Source: Echinococcus granulosus
Lineage: Eukaryota; Platyhelminthes; Cestoda; Cyclophyllidea; Taeniidae
Assembly (NCBI RefSeq): GCF_000524195.1
Contig: NW_020170382.1
Span: 1,585,382-1,649,381 of the forward strand
Reading direction: 5' to 3'
Length of the DNA: 64,000 nt
Shown piece by piece: positions 41,308-53,500 of this stretch. The position numbers and the translations under genes were made by a program. Position 1 is the stretch's first letter, and the number at the start of each line of letters is the position of its first letter. The notes under the pieces were generated by a model. The model saw nothing but the letters and a program-made list of their open reading frames with translations. It searched no databases and was not told the DNA's origin.

Positions 41308-41481
41308 TGTAATACGTTATTTGCTTGTTCAACCCTCGTTTTTAGCAAAGGGGCCACCTAGGTGCTCCACTATTGTGACTTCGTCGGGTGGGCTGGCTTC
41401 CGGGCCATGCCAGTAGCCCCAGGGCCTACTGCCCGAGTATTTTGTCCTCTTTCATCTCCAAGGAAGTGTTGAGATACTACA
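41308..41481 (-). repeat. Solo LTR of the TRIM-like family
   Basis: On the plus text it reads TGTAATACGTTATTTGCTTG, GGGGCCACC, CCGGGCCATGCCAGTAGCC and ends GATACTACA, with the TG...CA ends of the family. Confidence 0.7.
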
Positions 41482-43394
41482 TGCTATCCACAATATTTTT
41501 TTTATGTTGCATGATGACCAAATGTCATCGAATCTTTCGAACTTCAATTCACAATCGTCTGGAGAGGGATGAGAATATGACATACTCAGGCATTCATCGG
41601 CTCCAGCCAATGATGACACCAGTTATTCAATTGGATGTGAATATTCACTCAGTGGACTACCTACGTGTTCCTTCTCAGGCAGTCTACACGATTTTGAGGT
41701 GGAAAGTCAAAGATGATCATGACTTCGTTAGTCTTAGCTAAACACCTTGAACCAGCGGTACTGATAGGACCAAAAACGGTCAGGTCAAGGACACATCGAT
41801 GTCTGCTAATAAGAACGTCTGTTTATAGATGGCTTCAAAATTTCCTTACTAGGTTCCATTCCAAAGGAACATAGACCACCGCATCCCAGGTTAGTTTCAT
41901 TCATTGTAATGACACAAGCTGGGTTTGTATTTTTTAGCCAATTTGACTCACACCTACCCTACTATTGTCAACTCAACCGACCCATTTTTGAAGCCATTCA
42001 TTGCAATGAGTTGCCAAGGTCTAAAGAGGAATGCATGCCACACTCTCGTGTCATGGGACTTGGTTAGGCAGAGTGGGATGTGCCACATACGTAGTGAAGA
42101 CTCCTCCAACAAATTTTCTGGTTATCGTTAAAAAGACGTGGTTATTATTTGTAGGTGCTTCGGATTTTGTAAAGGACTTTCACAAGGCTGTACGCATCAC
42201 CGAATTAGGACTAGTTTTCTTTGCCCAACAAACCCGTTTTCGACTTTTAAATACACATAAAATACTTATTATAAGTCCGCATAACCTCCAAGTTGGCTGG
42301 AGTGAAGCGCGATATGTGAGGTGCGTAATTCCGTCGTCCCCGATTAATTTCACGGAGAGAAGCGCACACACCTTGGAGGTGCACCAGAAGCGAGGTGAAA
42401 GCAAACGAAGAAGGAGGGTAATAAAATCCCACATTTGCGTTTCTCCTCAGATATGATGGGAATGTTTATTATTATTACCCGCACTCCTCCCCACCACCAC
42501 CATTCCCTCACCCTCGCTTGCTCGCTCCGTTTGTACATGCGAGGAAGTTTAATGGGACCTAATTGCTAACTGCTTAAGCTGCTCCATAATCTGGTGGGGT
42601 CATTAAACTGCATGGAAGTATGGCAAAACAAAGTTAAAGTATCATACTGATTCTGCTATAAATACTTGACAAATGTTGTTTCAAAACTATTTTAGACCAT
42701 CGTCTGTAGAAGCATCATTAGATTTTGCCTGTGCTCGTAAAGTGGTTAAAAAATTGCGCAACTTCTTGAATTTGCAGAGTAGCCGTAATATTTGAAGCTG
42801 TAGATTAATTTCTTCTTTGGATTAATAATTAATGGAATTTCCATGAACATTCGCTACCAGCGTCACGTATATGTGACACGTATCCCTCATTAATTTATGT
42901 GATAGGAAGCGCCAACACACGTCTTAGCCAGGTTTAGTGTGCTTAAATATTCGGGAGGGGGTAAACTTTTCTTAGTCTGAGACCAATTCCACCCTACTAG
43001 TTATTGGACTCTACAACCTTGAACCGAAAATATCTGCTGTGGATAGTGGCGGGAGGAATTCCTTAGATATCTTCATAGCGAAAGTGGTAAACTTTAGTAC
43101 CGAGCACTGTGAAAGTGGATTTCGTTATCTGAGTCTTGATTGTGTAGCTTAATTCGTCAACTTGACGAGGTAACCGAGTAAGTAGAATGCATTGGTCTAT
43201 TATTGTTTTCCATTCCTACGAAGTTTAAAAAGGACAGTTTATTCCGCGGTTTGCACAACAAACGGGCAAACATTTAACAGTTTTCATTTTTGCTTTCTTT
43301 CTTTGGTCTCACTCCAACCTATTATGGACGGTATTGGTAAATTTTGGAAATAAATTTGCGCTTTTCAAATACTTCACTAAATATGTTATTTGAT
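41482..43394. other. Intergenic, nothing recognised
   Basis: Short ORFs only. An imperfect palindrome (GTCACGTATATGTGAC) at 42862-42877 resembles the one at 29024. Confidence 0.4.
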
Positions 43395-43920
43395 GAAGCC
43401 ATGAGAACAACCTTATTCCATACATCTGCCTGTCTACCTCACCCTTACCTTCTCATTGACATTCCACTCCGTTTCGCGTGTGATCGTATGATTTTCGAGT
43501 GCCAGTGCCAAGAAACGGTAATAACATTCCTCAAATAAAGAAGTACCAACTTGAAGAAGAATCATAAGAGAAATCTGGAGGATAAGAATGGCAATGAGAA
43601 GCAGTCGGTCTCTCCCTCTCACCCTCTTGCCTTCCATTCTGGGTGCAACTCCTCTCACGCATCAGGTTGACGGCATGCAACTTAAAGTATTACACTGAAA
43701 AGTCAAGTCACGTCATGTCATGGCCTGTTTCGGCTGAGGAGGAGGAAACCCCTCCATTCACCGATTCGCCACCCCTATCGTAATCGCGGTAGGTGAATAA
43801 TTGATGGAGAGCAATCACCTCCGCAGTGCACCACACACGCACACACACCCATAAAGGAAGCGAGGCACTGCGAACATGAAGTGGTGTGGACCCCGGATGT
43901 GAGGTGTGGCAAGTAAGGTG

Positions 43921-43952
43921 GTGAGTGAGTGAGTGAGTGAGTGAATGAGTGA
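43921..43952. repeat. (GTGA)n microsatellite
   Basis: Seven to eight GTGA units with one GTGAAT interruption, inside repeat C. The related copy at 57.18 kb has only about three units. Confidence 0.95.
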
Positions 43953-44035
43953 ATTGTTGCGGGATTGTGAGGCAATCAGTGATATGCCCTTTGGCTCACT
44001 CAACACCACAATACAAAGACCAAACCTCCTCACTA

Positions 44036-44099
44036 ATCAGTCAGTCAGTCAGTCATTTAGTTGATTGGTCAGTCAGTGAGTCAGTGAGTCAGTAGGTCA
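44036..44099. repeat. (AGTC)n microsatellite
   Basis: Imperfect AGTC/AGTG units inside repeat C, interrupted by TTTAGTTGATTGG. Confidence 0.9.
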
Positions 44100-44950
44100 A
44101 CCACTTGCCTGGTCAACAAACAACACTATCAACGGGGAGGGGGTTGTACAAGGTGGATTGAAGAAATGAAGTGGTGGAGAGGTGAAGTGAAGTGGAGGCC
44201 AAATTGGAAGTAAGTGCACCTTATCGTTGGTCAGTCATGAATGCATGGAAGCAAAACCCACCACCTGCAATCCATCATCCTCCATTGCCCTCAACATCAC
44301 CATCACCATCATCACCCTTCCATCACCACCTTGCCTCCCCCACTCACTGTAAGTGTAAGAGAGCTGTTCCACCAATGTGAGTGTTGAGCTTTACTGCACG
44401 GTGACATTGACGCCTCAACCTCACCTCGAATGCACTCAGCCAACGGCGAGAGGTGAGAGGTAGCAGGTGGTAGGTGGTGGATGACGGGTGCCGCCTCGAG
44501 GTGGAGAATGAAGGCTCGTCTCGAAGGCCACGCACCCTCGAACAGTCTATGAGTAGAATCAACTCGTTGCAGATAATTAGTGGGTAGTGTAGTCTGCTGC
44601 CCTTCCTTCCCCAAATGTCATCTCTCAACGACATGTAACAACCTTGACGAGAAGCTAAATCAAAGCGGACACGAATAGTAGCTAGCGCTAGCGCAAGAGC
44701 TCATTTCCATCCATTTATTTTACCAGTGGCTGTCTGCTATGGTATGATACAAGTGGGATTTAGATTTTAGGGTTGGCTCAAAATGAGAGGAAACCAGGGC
44801 GGCTGCGTGCACAATTGCTGAACTGAGTGACCAGGTCATATTCCAGAACGCTTTATAGGTCATGCTTATAAACAATCGCATGCGGTTTACAGGTACTTTC
44901 CAGTATACAACAAATTGTGTTGAAAAATATGTAAACGTTTTGGTCGCCTA

Positions 44951-47459
44951 ACACATAGACTATTTCCTTTTTCTTCTAAATCGGCACAGAGACACATTCA
45001 TGAATCGCTATTATTTTTGTTATGCCTAACTACTGCACTTAATCAAGCAAAACACCATCCAGTAAATGATTTAGTCCTACTCTAAAATAAAATGTCCTTC
45101 TGGTTGTCAGATTACCGCAACTTTAGTAATTTCTCCACCTTCACCCTGTCAGGAGGTCCAGTAGATACTCTCCGAAACATTTGTTGTTTGGTCTTTTTGT
45201 AGTGTGAATTTACCATTCAAAAAACTATTTCTTCTTGCTTTGTAAGTTTATTTTTGTCATGAAAGTTGAAATGAAATAATTACCCACTCACTCATTTTCA
45301 AGAGGTAACTTAAAAGCGCTTAACCGACACTCCCATTTTAACTTGCTGCTCGATGAAAAAAGAGTAGGGCTACTGGTTTTAAAGCACCTTACCATTACAG
45401 AGATTAGCTACGAGACAATACCTTTAAACGGTCATAAAAGTTGAGGCTTAGCCCTCTGTGTCTTCCCTGGAAGTGTAATAAGCCACTACGGTAAGGGAGG
45501 AGTTTGGTCACCAGCCTACGGGGTGGCCGGACGGTCATCTGCATAGCCGGGTCTGCATTCAGCAAGCGGAACCGCAGCCTGTGGAGAATAAAAGGCTCAC
45601 ACGATGATTTGTACGAGCAGAACAAATAGCACTCTCTTTCTGGAGGACAAACACTCTATCGTTCCCAAAAATCTTTATTTTTGAACTGATACTTCTAAGG
45701 GATCACAGTTTTTAGGGCCCATGCGCCTGTTTACTTCAGACACTTTCTTGACTGGCAGTGTAAATAAAATTGCACTTTAAAAATACACAGGGTCTAACAC
45801 TTATACTACCATTAGGTTTTATTTTTGTTTGCAGAAAATGGAAGATGATTTTGTGTTTCGGCATTCCACTTTACGAGATGTGCACCTTTAAAACGCTCCT
45901 GGCCCATGTGCTGCAGAAGTACCCTTTACCCTTTTCTTCCCATTAAAACTTTCATTATTTTTATGCCCTTCTTTAATGCAGATTTGTTTGAATGGCACAC
46001 ATGGGCTAGAGCCCGTATGGCATTATTTAACTGCTCCTCTAATCACAGGTTGCAATCTTATCGCGCCCCTATTGTCACCGCACCCGTAAAATTGAGGGTC
46101 TCAACGGAGGCTTTTGTGCTCTGAATCGGCATTTACAGTCACTCAAAAAAGTTTTAAAATGGCCCCCCGTAAAATAAGAAAAGTACGGCTTGAGGGAACT
46201 AAAAAATTACTTTTTGTGCGAGCATAAAAGTGCATACAAAAAGTTACCTTTACGTCCACTCTGATGCAGTGTTCACTGCAGAGAACCTTGAAGTCAAATT
46301 TTGATGTCTCACTTTAGTTTATACGAGCATGTAGCTCGAAGATTCAGGGAAAGGTTATTGCATAATAAAGTGTAAACACGCATAAGGCGGACTGATTGAG
46401 AAAGATTGTCACATTCTGACTTTGCCTTTAAGACAGCCAGTGGGGTAAAGCGTTCATTATGATGTAGTTCTTTCGCCCCATCATCAATAAAACTATTTTT
46501 TTAAGGTTGTAGGACTTCTCGTGGTCGATACCAGGGCCACGATTCGCACTATTAATGCCGCCGGACATGTTGGTACAGTCACCGGACGATACGTAGACGC
46601 ACTTGATTTGGACGGAAAACAAATTTACTCGAACCTGACACCAACACGAAGGACGCATCTCTTAACAATAAATTAGTGAATTGTAATTTTTCCACAAGTC
46701 GAGTTTATCAATTGGAATAAAGTAAACTGCCTTAAATCTGTATTGGATGCATAAACATTTGTGGTTTTGAGTGTCGCCTCACTAGATATGTCCAAGTGGA
46801 GTGAAATGCCTAATCATGGCATATCTCTGCCGGTTCCAGCCGACGAGCAGACAACAGACTTCAGAAGAATTCTTTTAATCCGCCACTCTCTTTGAATTAC
46901 TGAAAGTTTTCCTTGTGGTACTTGATAAAGAAGCTCCCTCAAAAGAAGAGGAGATGACCAAAATGCGTATTTACATCATTAACTTCAGAGGTAAGGCGCC
47001 CTGTGTCCTGCAGTCTCTCTACGCCTAGACCATTGGGCTATTTTCCATAAGTTTACCTTAAAAAAATTAAGTGAATGCACTTCCTTTTTTTAGTGGGATA
47101 TTCAAACGTTGTTAGGTTTGTTGATGTCAGTGTGGATTTAGTTGAGGCTAGAAAATGCAGTTGCTTATCTTGGGTGAAAGTGCGGGGGGTTCAATGGGGG
47201 CGTACAGGCAGAGGATGTGTTTCGGCATCGAACCGGTAAAAGAATATCCATTCATTACATGTGAATTAGTAATTTCCTAAATTCCAAATCATTTTATCAT
47301 TTGATATGCCTTCAGTCACATATGCATATTTTAGTCAAATAAGTTCGTATTAATTTTAAGGTAAAGTAAATGATAAACTATAGAAAGGCATCTCAAGTTG
47401 TTTGGTCTTGGAAACAATCACCATTACAACCACTAAAAGGGATATAATCCGACCACCTC
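44951..47459. other. Intergenic with one exon-like fragment
   Basis: No complete gene recognised. The interval contains the candidate exon at 45422-45578, listed separately. Confidence 0.4.
45422..45578 (-). other. Exon-like fragment of unknown gene
   Basis: On the minus strand a clean acceptor (TTTTATTCTCCACAG) and a fair donor (TTTAAAG|GTATTG) bound 157 bp that is fully open in one frame and encodes an Arg/Leu-rich peptide containing LLPYRSGLLHFQGRHRG and NFYDRLK. No flanking exon was found and the family is not recognised. It could be an orphan exon, a pseudogene piece or chance. Confidence 0.25.
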
Positions 47460-47850
47460 TGCCCGCCTGTTCACCCTACCTTTATTTGGAGGTTAAAGGC
47501 TCGTCTTGAATTACATTTGCACCTGAACATGTCGTTTGCGGAAACAGCTATCTTCAGACAACTAGTGGGCGGTGTGCTCTGCTGTCCCACCACAATGACA
47601 TACAACAATTTTTACAAGAAGCTGAACTACGTCCATTGGGTTCAACTAAAGCTCTATAATATGGTGTGATTTGAGGAGGTTTGAGGTTGGAGGGTTGGCT
47701 CAAACTGTAAGGTACGTAGGGGAAATACATCACATGTTACCGTCGCGATAGGCCCTGCCATGCATATAGACAATCGCATGGGGTCCATAGGTACTTACCA
47801 GTGTATAAAGCGGTTACGCGGAATTGTGCTGAAAAAAGTGCGGCCATGTG
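47460..47850 (+). repeat. Dispersed repeat C, partial copy
   Basis: Corresponds to the middle and right end of the 43.4-44.95 kb copy: GGCTCGTCTTGAA, ACAACTAGTGGGCGGTGTG, AGGGTTGGCTCAAAC and GACAATCGCATGGGG. Confidence 0.7.
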
Positions 47851-49075
47851 GATCAACCCGCAAATTCTCTTCCATCTTTTCGTCTATAAAAAATAATCTC
47901 GGACTGACAAACAGTTGTAACGAATCACATTGGGATTGGCTTGCTAGCGCCATCGAAAACTGGCCAAGCAATTTAATTAAATCGGTTACCACGATGCCTA
48001 TCAACTTGTTTATCACCACTTGTGTTGACGCCCTATTGTCGACTCTTTAGCTTAACATCATCCTCCTAAAATCGACTCTCTTTTTAGGCAAATCGGTGCA
48101 AGAACTGCCCATTCCCACCATCCCTATACCAAGTAAGCAGTCTTGAGTTTCTCTTAGTCCTTTGCCCTTTGTGAAAGTGATTTTGATCAAAAAGGCAGAC
48201 GCAGAGGACAGCTGCATGCTAGTTGTAGAAGTATTTTCTTTCTTAGGGGTAGACACCGGAAAAGGCAGACTTCTTCAAATAAGTAGACCACCCGGACGGT
48301 ATACATAAACTCCATGCCAAAGTAACTTAACGAGATAATATCAAAGTGTTTTTATTCAGTCACTCAACCTGTTTGACCTCATAACTACGCCCCTCTCAAC
48401 TATGGACTGACACTTGCCTACGAGAGGGGAAAGAAGAAACACGGTAAAGCATACCCAGCCTCTCTTTGTTTGCCTGTTTTTAAAGGTCAGTAAATGCAAC
48501 TGATTGCAGCCAGTTCCACTCTCCGGGACAGGCGGAAATCTTCCAGTCGACAACCTCGTGACCAATACTTTGTTCCTTAACTAATAAATCTGTTATTTAA
48601 TTCAGATTCATGGTTTTTTTTAATTTTAGCGGTTTTCTTTAATGAAACGTTGTTTACCCAGCTTAAGGTCTAGGCAAGTCTCGAGCGTTAGGCGGTGACA
48701 GGTTTCGTGCACTGAATCTGCCTGCAAAATTTATGCACAAATAAAACAAATTACGCAGTTTTTACAGCTTTTCACTGATGTTTTAGGTATCTTTCGGTAA
48801 AAATCTAGCAAATTGTATGGAACTCCTGCTTTATTCTATCAGACGAACAGGCTGGAGGATTATTTCAGACGTCTTTGCAGATTTTTACGAAATAGCTACG
48901 GCTCCTTTAGATTATTTTTTTACCGTAGACAGACCGCAAATCTCATTGATCTTAGCAAAATGCATTCAAAGTTGTATATAAACCACCAAATGGTGTCAAG
49001 GAAGGATAGTGAACCCCCACTAGTTGATGTTTTGCAACTACTTAATTGCTATTGGTCATTTCCACTCAGCCAATC
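47851..49075. other. Upstream flank of the receptor gene
   Basis: No conserved exon recognised. A pyrimidine-rich acceptor (TCATTTCCACTCAG) ends at 49069, six bases before the receptor ATG, so a 5' untranslated exon or spliced leader may join here. Confidence 0.45.
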
Positions 49076-50587
49076 ATGAGCTATGGTAGTAATGAGGTCG
49101 CTATACTAAGCTTCAACAGTCTTTGCAATTTTCGCGGCACGTGGAATGACCACTGTAGTGAAATGAAGACTTTGACCACCCAGCGCATTACGGAAATGAA
49201 CAACACGCCCAGCAATAGCGCCATTTTTAGTGATGTCGAGGTATTCCATGCTATCGCTGTAATGGTCGCGGTCATAGTGATCGGGAGCATCGGGAATACT
49301 CTTGTGATCTCAGTGCTTTGTCTTAAGAACTTCTCCGTCAATAGCCGGTGGAATCAGTACAGACGGCGGAACCAGTCCAATATCCCCGAGAACAGCGAAA
49401 CAGGTGCTTTCGATCGAGACAAAACTCTAGACTTTTTCATCCTCGTTTTGGCTGTCTCTGATCTCCTGGTCTGTGTCGTCATCATCCCATCAACCATCAC
49501 TATGGAGATCCACCAGTTTCGTATCAGTGTCGATGTTCTCTGCAAGCTCTTCTACGTCCTTTTTGTCACCAACACCACCTTCTCCTCCCTGCTCATCTCC
49601 GCAGTGGCGCTCGATCGGTATCTCTTTATATGCCACTCGCTAAAACACATTCTCACTCTGATTCGAGCAAAGATTCTTGTTTCCACCCTGGCCCTATTCT
49701 CTCTCTGTGTGGGTATTGCTGCGGGCTGTGTGGTGGGTGTCAAGGCTATACATCATAATGCAACAGAGGACAATGTTACAACCAATTACATCTGCGAGGA
49801 GAATGAGTACGTTCGAGGGATTAGTGAGCTTCAAAAGACTGTTTCGCAAATAATTAAGTACCTCAACCACGCTTGTTATCTGGCCTGCATTCTCATTGTT
49901 CTCATTCTCTACTCTTGTGTCTTCTGGGCTATTGTTACCTCAAGATCTCGTAGTCAAAAACTCACCGTGTCCTCCCAGACAAGCCGACAAAATGGCCGCA
50001 ATTCCAGCCTCCAGGGGAAGTCCACTGCCAATTCGAGAATGTCTCGACAACGGATAGCCAATCTACCGGCTAAGTTGCGGCAGAAGGCCCAATTCACCCT
50101 ACAGAATCTCCGCTCCGCACTCATGCTTTTCATCATTGCTCTCGTCTACATTCTTACATTCGTCCCATCTCTGGTGATTGCAAACGGTTGGGCTCCACAA
50201 AATTTAGTGCTTCTCTATCTCTACTATGTAAACAGTGCTGCCAATCCCTGCATCTACGCCATCTTTACACCCTCCTTCCGTCAGATAGTAGCCGTGCTCT
50301 TCCGCAACTGTTTCTGCAAGGGTCGAAGCACACAGCCTCCCATCAGTGGGAGAAACTCAAAACGCTCGGATCCCGTTGCCACCATTAATGCCGGTATCTC
50401 CCACACCAACAGTCGGGCCTTCAGCCGGATGGGCAGGAAGAAACGGCCGATTGAGGAGGCCTATCCCTTTATTTCGAGGGAGGAGAGAATGGCTGCCGCT
50501 GCCGCTGCCGCCGCCGCCGCAGCAGCGGCGACTGCAACACCCACGGTGTCGAATAACGAGTCCAATATGGATGCAAGTGATTTCTGA
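49076..50587 (+). CDS. Class A (rhodopsin-like) G-protein-coupled receptor, orphan
   Basis: A seven-span plasma-membrane receptor, 503 residues, single exon. From the first ATG (49076): TM1 about 57-83 with GN (73-74); TM2 about 119-140 with LAVSDL; TM3 156-180 starting at C156 and ending DRY (180-182); TM4 198-222; extracellular loop 2 with C240 (disulfide partner) and N-glycosylation sites N228 and N233; TM5 264-288; a long basic loop 3; TM6 346-370; TM7 376-397 with NPCIY (390-394); a Cys pair (412, 414) likely palmitoylated; and a 13-Ala run (473-485) near the end. Position 3.32 is Phe rather than Asp, so it is not an amine receptor. CWxP in TM6 is replaced by TFVP. A peptide or unknown ligand is likely; no subfamily could be named. 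An upstream TTG extends the frame but the ATG is preferred. Confidence 0.92.
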   Translation: MSYGSNEVAILSFNSLCNFRGTWNDHCSEMKTLTTQRITEMNNTPSNSAIFSDVEVFHAIAVMVAVIVIGSIGNTLVISVLCLKNFSVNSRWNQYRRRNQSNIPENSETGAFDRDKTLDFFILVLAVSDLLVCVVIIPSTITMEIHQFRISVDVLCKLFYVLFVTNTTFSSLLISAVALDRYLFICHSLKHILTLIRAKILVSTLALFSLCVGIAAGCVVGVKAIHHNATEDNVTTNYICEENEYVRGISELQKTVSQIIKYLNHACYLACILIVLILYSCVFWAIVTSRSRSQKLTVSSQTSRQNGRNSSLQGKSTANSRMSRQRIANLPAKLRQKAQFTLQNLRSALMLFIIALVYILTFVPSLVIANGWAPQNLVLLYLYYVNSAANPCIYAIFTPSFRQIVAVLFRNCFCKGRSTQPPISGRNSKRSDPVATINAGISHTNSRAFSRMGRKKRPIEEAYPFISREERMAAAAAAAAAAAAATATPTVSNNESNMDASDF

Positions 50588-53500
50588 CTATCCAAGTTAC
50601 TGTATGTAATATTTTTGTATGAAAGGGACGCTTCCATAGCTGCATATCCTTATTCCCGTTCAGCAAGTGTGTATGTATGTCAGCCAGATTTAAGGACGGC
50701 GCGGTGCAAAGTACAAAACCTAACGTGGTGGTTTATTACCGCCGTGAGGTAAAGTATGTGTAAGTAAGTTTACTAATAGGCCAGTGCTCTGGATGTGATT
50801 GGAGCTAGTGAGACCACACATTTTTAATCCTTTTTGGGTCGCGTAACTTCACAATCCCTCTGATTAAAGTCATGATTGTTGCGGTAAATTCATACATAGA
50901 TTAGCTGCTTTTTCCTTAGTATGCTCACCCACAGGGAACTTGAATGCAAGTTGGATGTCTACTTTTACTGGAAATCTGCAGGATGCATCAATGACCTTCA
51001 GGCGTCCTGTTGTAGGCTAATTAAAGGAAACGACGAGTGTGGCTTTGTTGCGAGACGAATGTAGGCAGCCATTGAGGGTATTTGTTAGTAAGTCGCTAAT
51101 CCGTCTGCATACCTACTGATCCAATTTCCAGTGGCAAAAAGCTTAGTGTTTACAACCCAAATCTGCCCTGAAATGACCCCTCGATTTTGCATTTTCTTCT
51201 GCAAAAGCATGTATTGATCCAATGATGGAGGTCCCGTCCATTAATGATTAAATCCCTTCTCAAAAATGGGAACTGGATTTGGAAGCAATGTCTTCAGGCA
51301 ATGATTACATGTTAAACAGCTTCATAGTTTTCACACTCCTCTCTGCTAACATGAAACGAAGTTCCGTCATACATAGCTTCACACCATACGAAATTCCATG
51401 TCTTCAATTTCTGCCAGTCGGCATTGACCATCCATTATGGGAACACTATCCACCATGGCCCTAGTTTAATGGATTGTGTACACTAAGCTGTCTGACAAAC
51501 TGGGTATCAGTTGATCCACATCTTGAGGTAGGCAATGGATTCTTCCATCCAAAATGAGCAGTTAGTTTTCCTCTGTCCCAATATGCAATGTCGCCAGTTA
51601 GTTCCTGTTTCAGAACGAAAGGTAGTCGGTCGTTCTGCCATGAATACGTAGTAAACTCTCTTTTGGTCACTCAATTCTGTGTATTCCTCTTGTCCAAGCG
51701 CAAGGAGCCAATCATCTACTTTTAACGGTATTTTGGGGTAAAATTACATTTCAGCGAATGTGTACTCAAAATGAATACGGTTGCGCATGCAAAAAACCCA
51801 AATTCTTTTGCCTAGAAGAGAAAGGCCGTGCCGAAGAGATTGAATATGTGAATGATGGAAGTTTTTTCCAAATACTGACTTCCGTCCAATGTACCCCGAG
51901 TACCATCATCTCAGGCTTTTTCAAGGGAGCTAATGCAATATTTAGCATACCCATAAGGAAGAAATTGATGTTTCTGAGTTCTTCGTAGTTTCCAATGATC
52001 TCCACTCTTTCCTTCTTCCGGTTCTTCTCTGTGGATAATTCAATGTCGAAAGAAAAAATTCCAACCTTTTAGTCACTGTCGATCGAGGAGGTAGAACACA
52101 CACCTTTAGGACATCTTTTAATGCTCTTACCAATGGAGGAGCCGATTTCATTTCATTTAGCCTTTTTCTCAATCTCCGTCAAAGCAGACCGGTAGGGGCG
52201 TGATGCCTTTTTCTAGGAAGTTCTACTTCCAGCAAAGGAGAGTGATACCGGATTCCACCGAATGTGAGTTAACAGCACTATAAACTTAACAGCAACTATC
52301 CAATACTTTGAATAGTTCTCCCGCGGAAGTGAACCAAGTAGAAACAAAAAAACTGCTGTTTAATTAAACAGCCATGCCTGCGGGAGAGTATTTTATTAGG
52401 TTAGTTCTGATTTGAGGTTCTCGTGGGCGTCTAACAAACCTCAGAGTGTGACATGAAGCGTTGCAATGCAAACTTTAATATACCTGAAAATAAATTGCAG
52501 CTGCGATTCATGAAAAGGTATTTAAATTCTGATGCGATTAGTTTTCCGAGGTTTGAAGAACATATTCTCTTAAACAAATGATGCGTAGAACCTTAATAGA
52601 TCCTACCATGTTAATTGCTTATTTTTATTTTCGCAGAAAAAAATGGAAGTATTTTGTCAAAAATGACATTGCCAAATAAAGTGACACCTAACTTTTCCCA
52701 ACTCTTAGGGTTTTTGCGTTCGGCCAGGCTAATTAAAGTATGCATTGCAAGTTCTTCACTGCTTTCTAGCTGAGGCCAACTGGACACCCTCCATTCCCCA
52801 AGAAAGAACTGACAAAAAGAGATCCCTACACACACACACATACAGGCATTCATTAACTGCGTTTTTGCTTGGTATTGTGGCCTTCTTCGGAGTTGAACAG
52901 AATATGGGACCATCATGCAACAAGGCCTCTCGTCCCGAGCCATTTACACTAAGGGTATGAGCAGTCCGTGTGGGCAAATGTGGCAACGGTTGAGGATATC
53001 TTCGTTTACACCATCGGGGGCTATTCGGGGTCCAATCCAGCCCAAAGCTGGCCTGATGTTGAGTTTCTAAGGGCACGTCCAATAGGATGATGCACGTATC
53101 TGCCTTTTGGGTTGGCATGTCATGCATAAAATGTATGGGAGGGGAGGAAAAGGGGAAAATACTCTTTAGGGTAAATACACTAACTTTTATAAAATTTGTG
53201 GCACCACAAATCGAATTCTTTGTCTGTTCCCTAAATTATCACCCCCACACAGTGTAAGGTGTTACGAAATTACTGCACCCCGTGGAAGGTCGACGATTGT
53301 CTCAGTAAGACGTGTCAGTGATACGTGAATGACAGGAGCGTAATTCGATCGTGGGTTTGCAAGATCGTAAGGCGTACACGCAACGTCACAACATAATTCG
53401 TCATTTCAAATGCGTCTAAGTGATGGCTCGGGAGGCAACACCCGCCCAAAGCAAAACTAACAGAGCAAGACACCTTTACTACTTACATAAGGTTGAAGTC

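Larger units (their letters stand above)
43395..44950 (+). repeat. Dispersed repeat C, longest copy
   Basis: About 1.55 kb whose left part (43395-43985) aligns with 56603-57200, whose middle (44420-44650) aligns with 47465-47650, and whose end (44765-44940) aligns with both 47685-47840 and 57205-57330. Shared blocks include CACGTCATGTC, AGGGTTGGCTCAAA and CAATCGCATG. No transposase or reverse transcriptase ORF was seen. Confidence 0.75.

Noticed and set aside
52756..53127. 123-codon minus-strand ORF
   Set aside because: No domain, overlaps another ORF in a second frame, crosses an AC microsatellite and lacks splice context.
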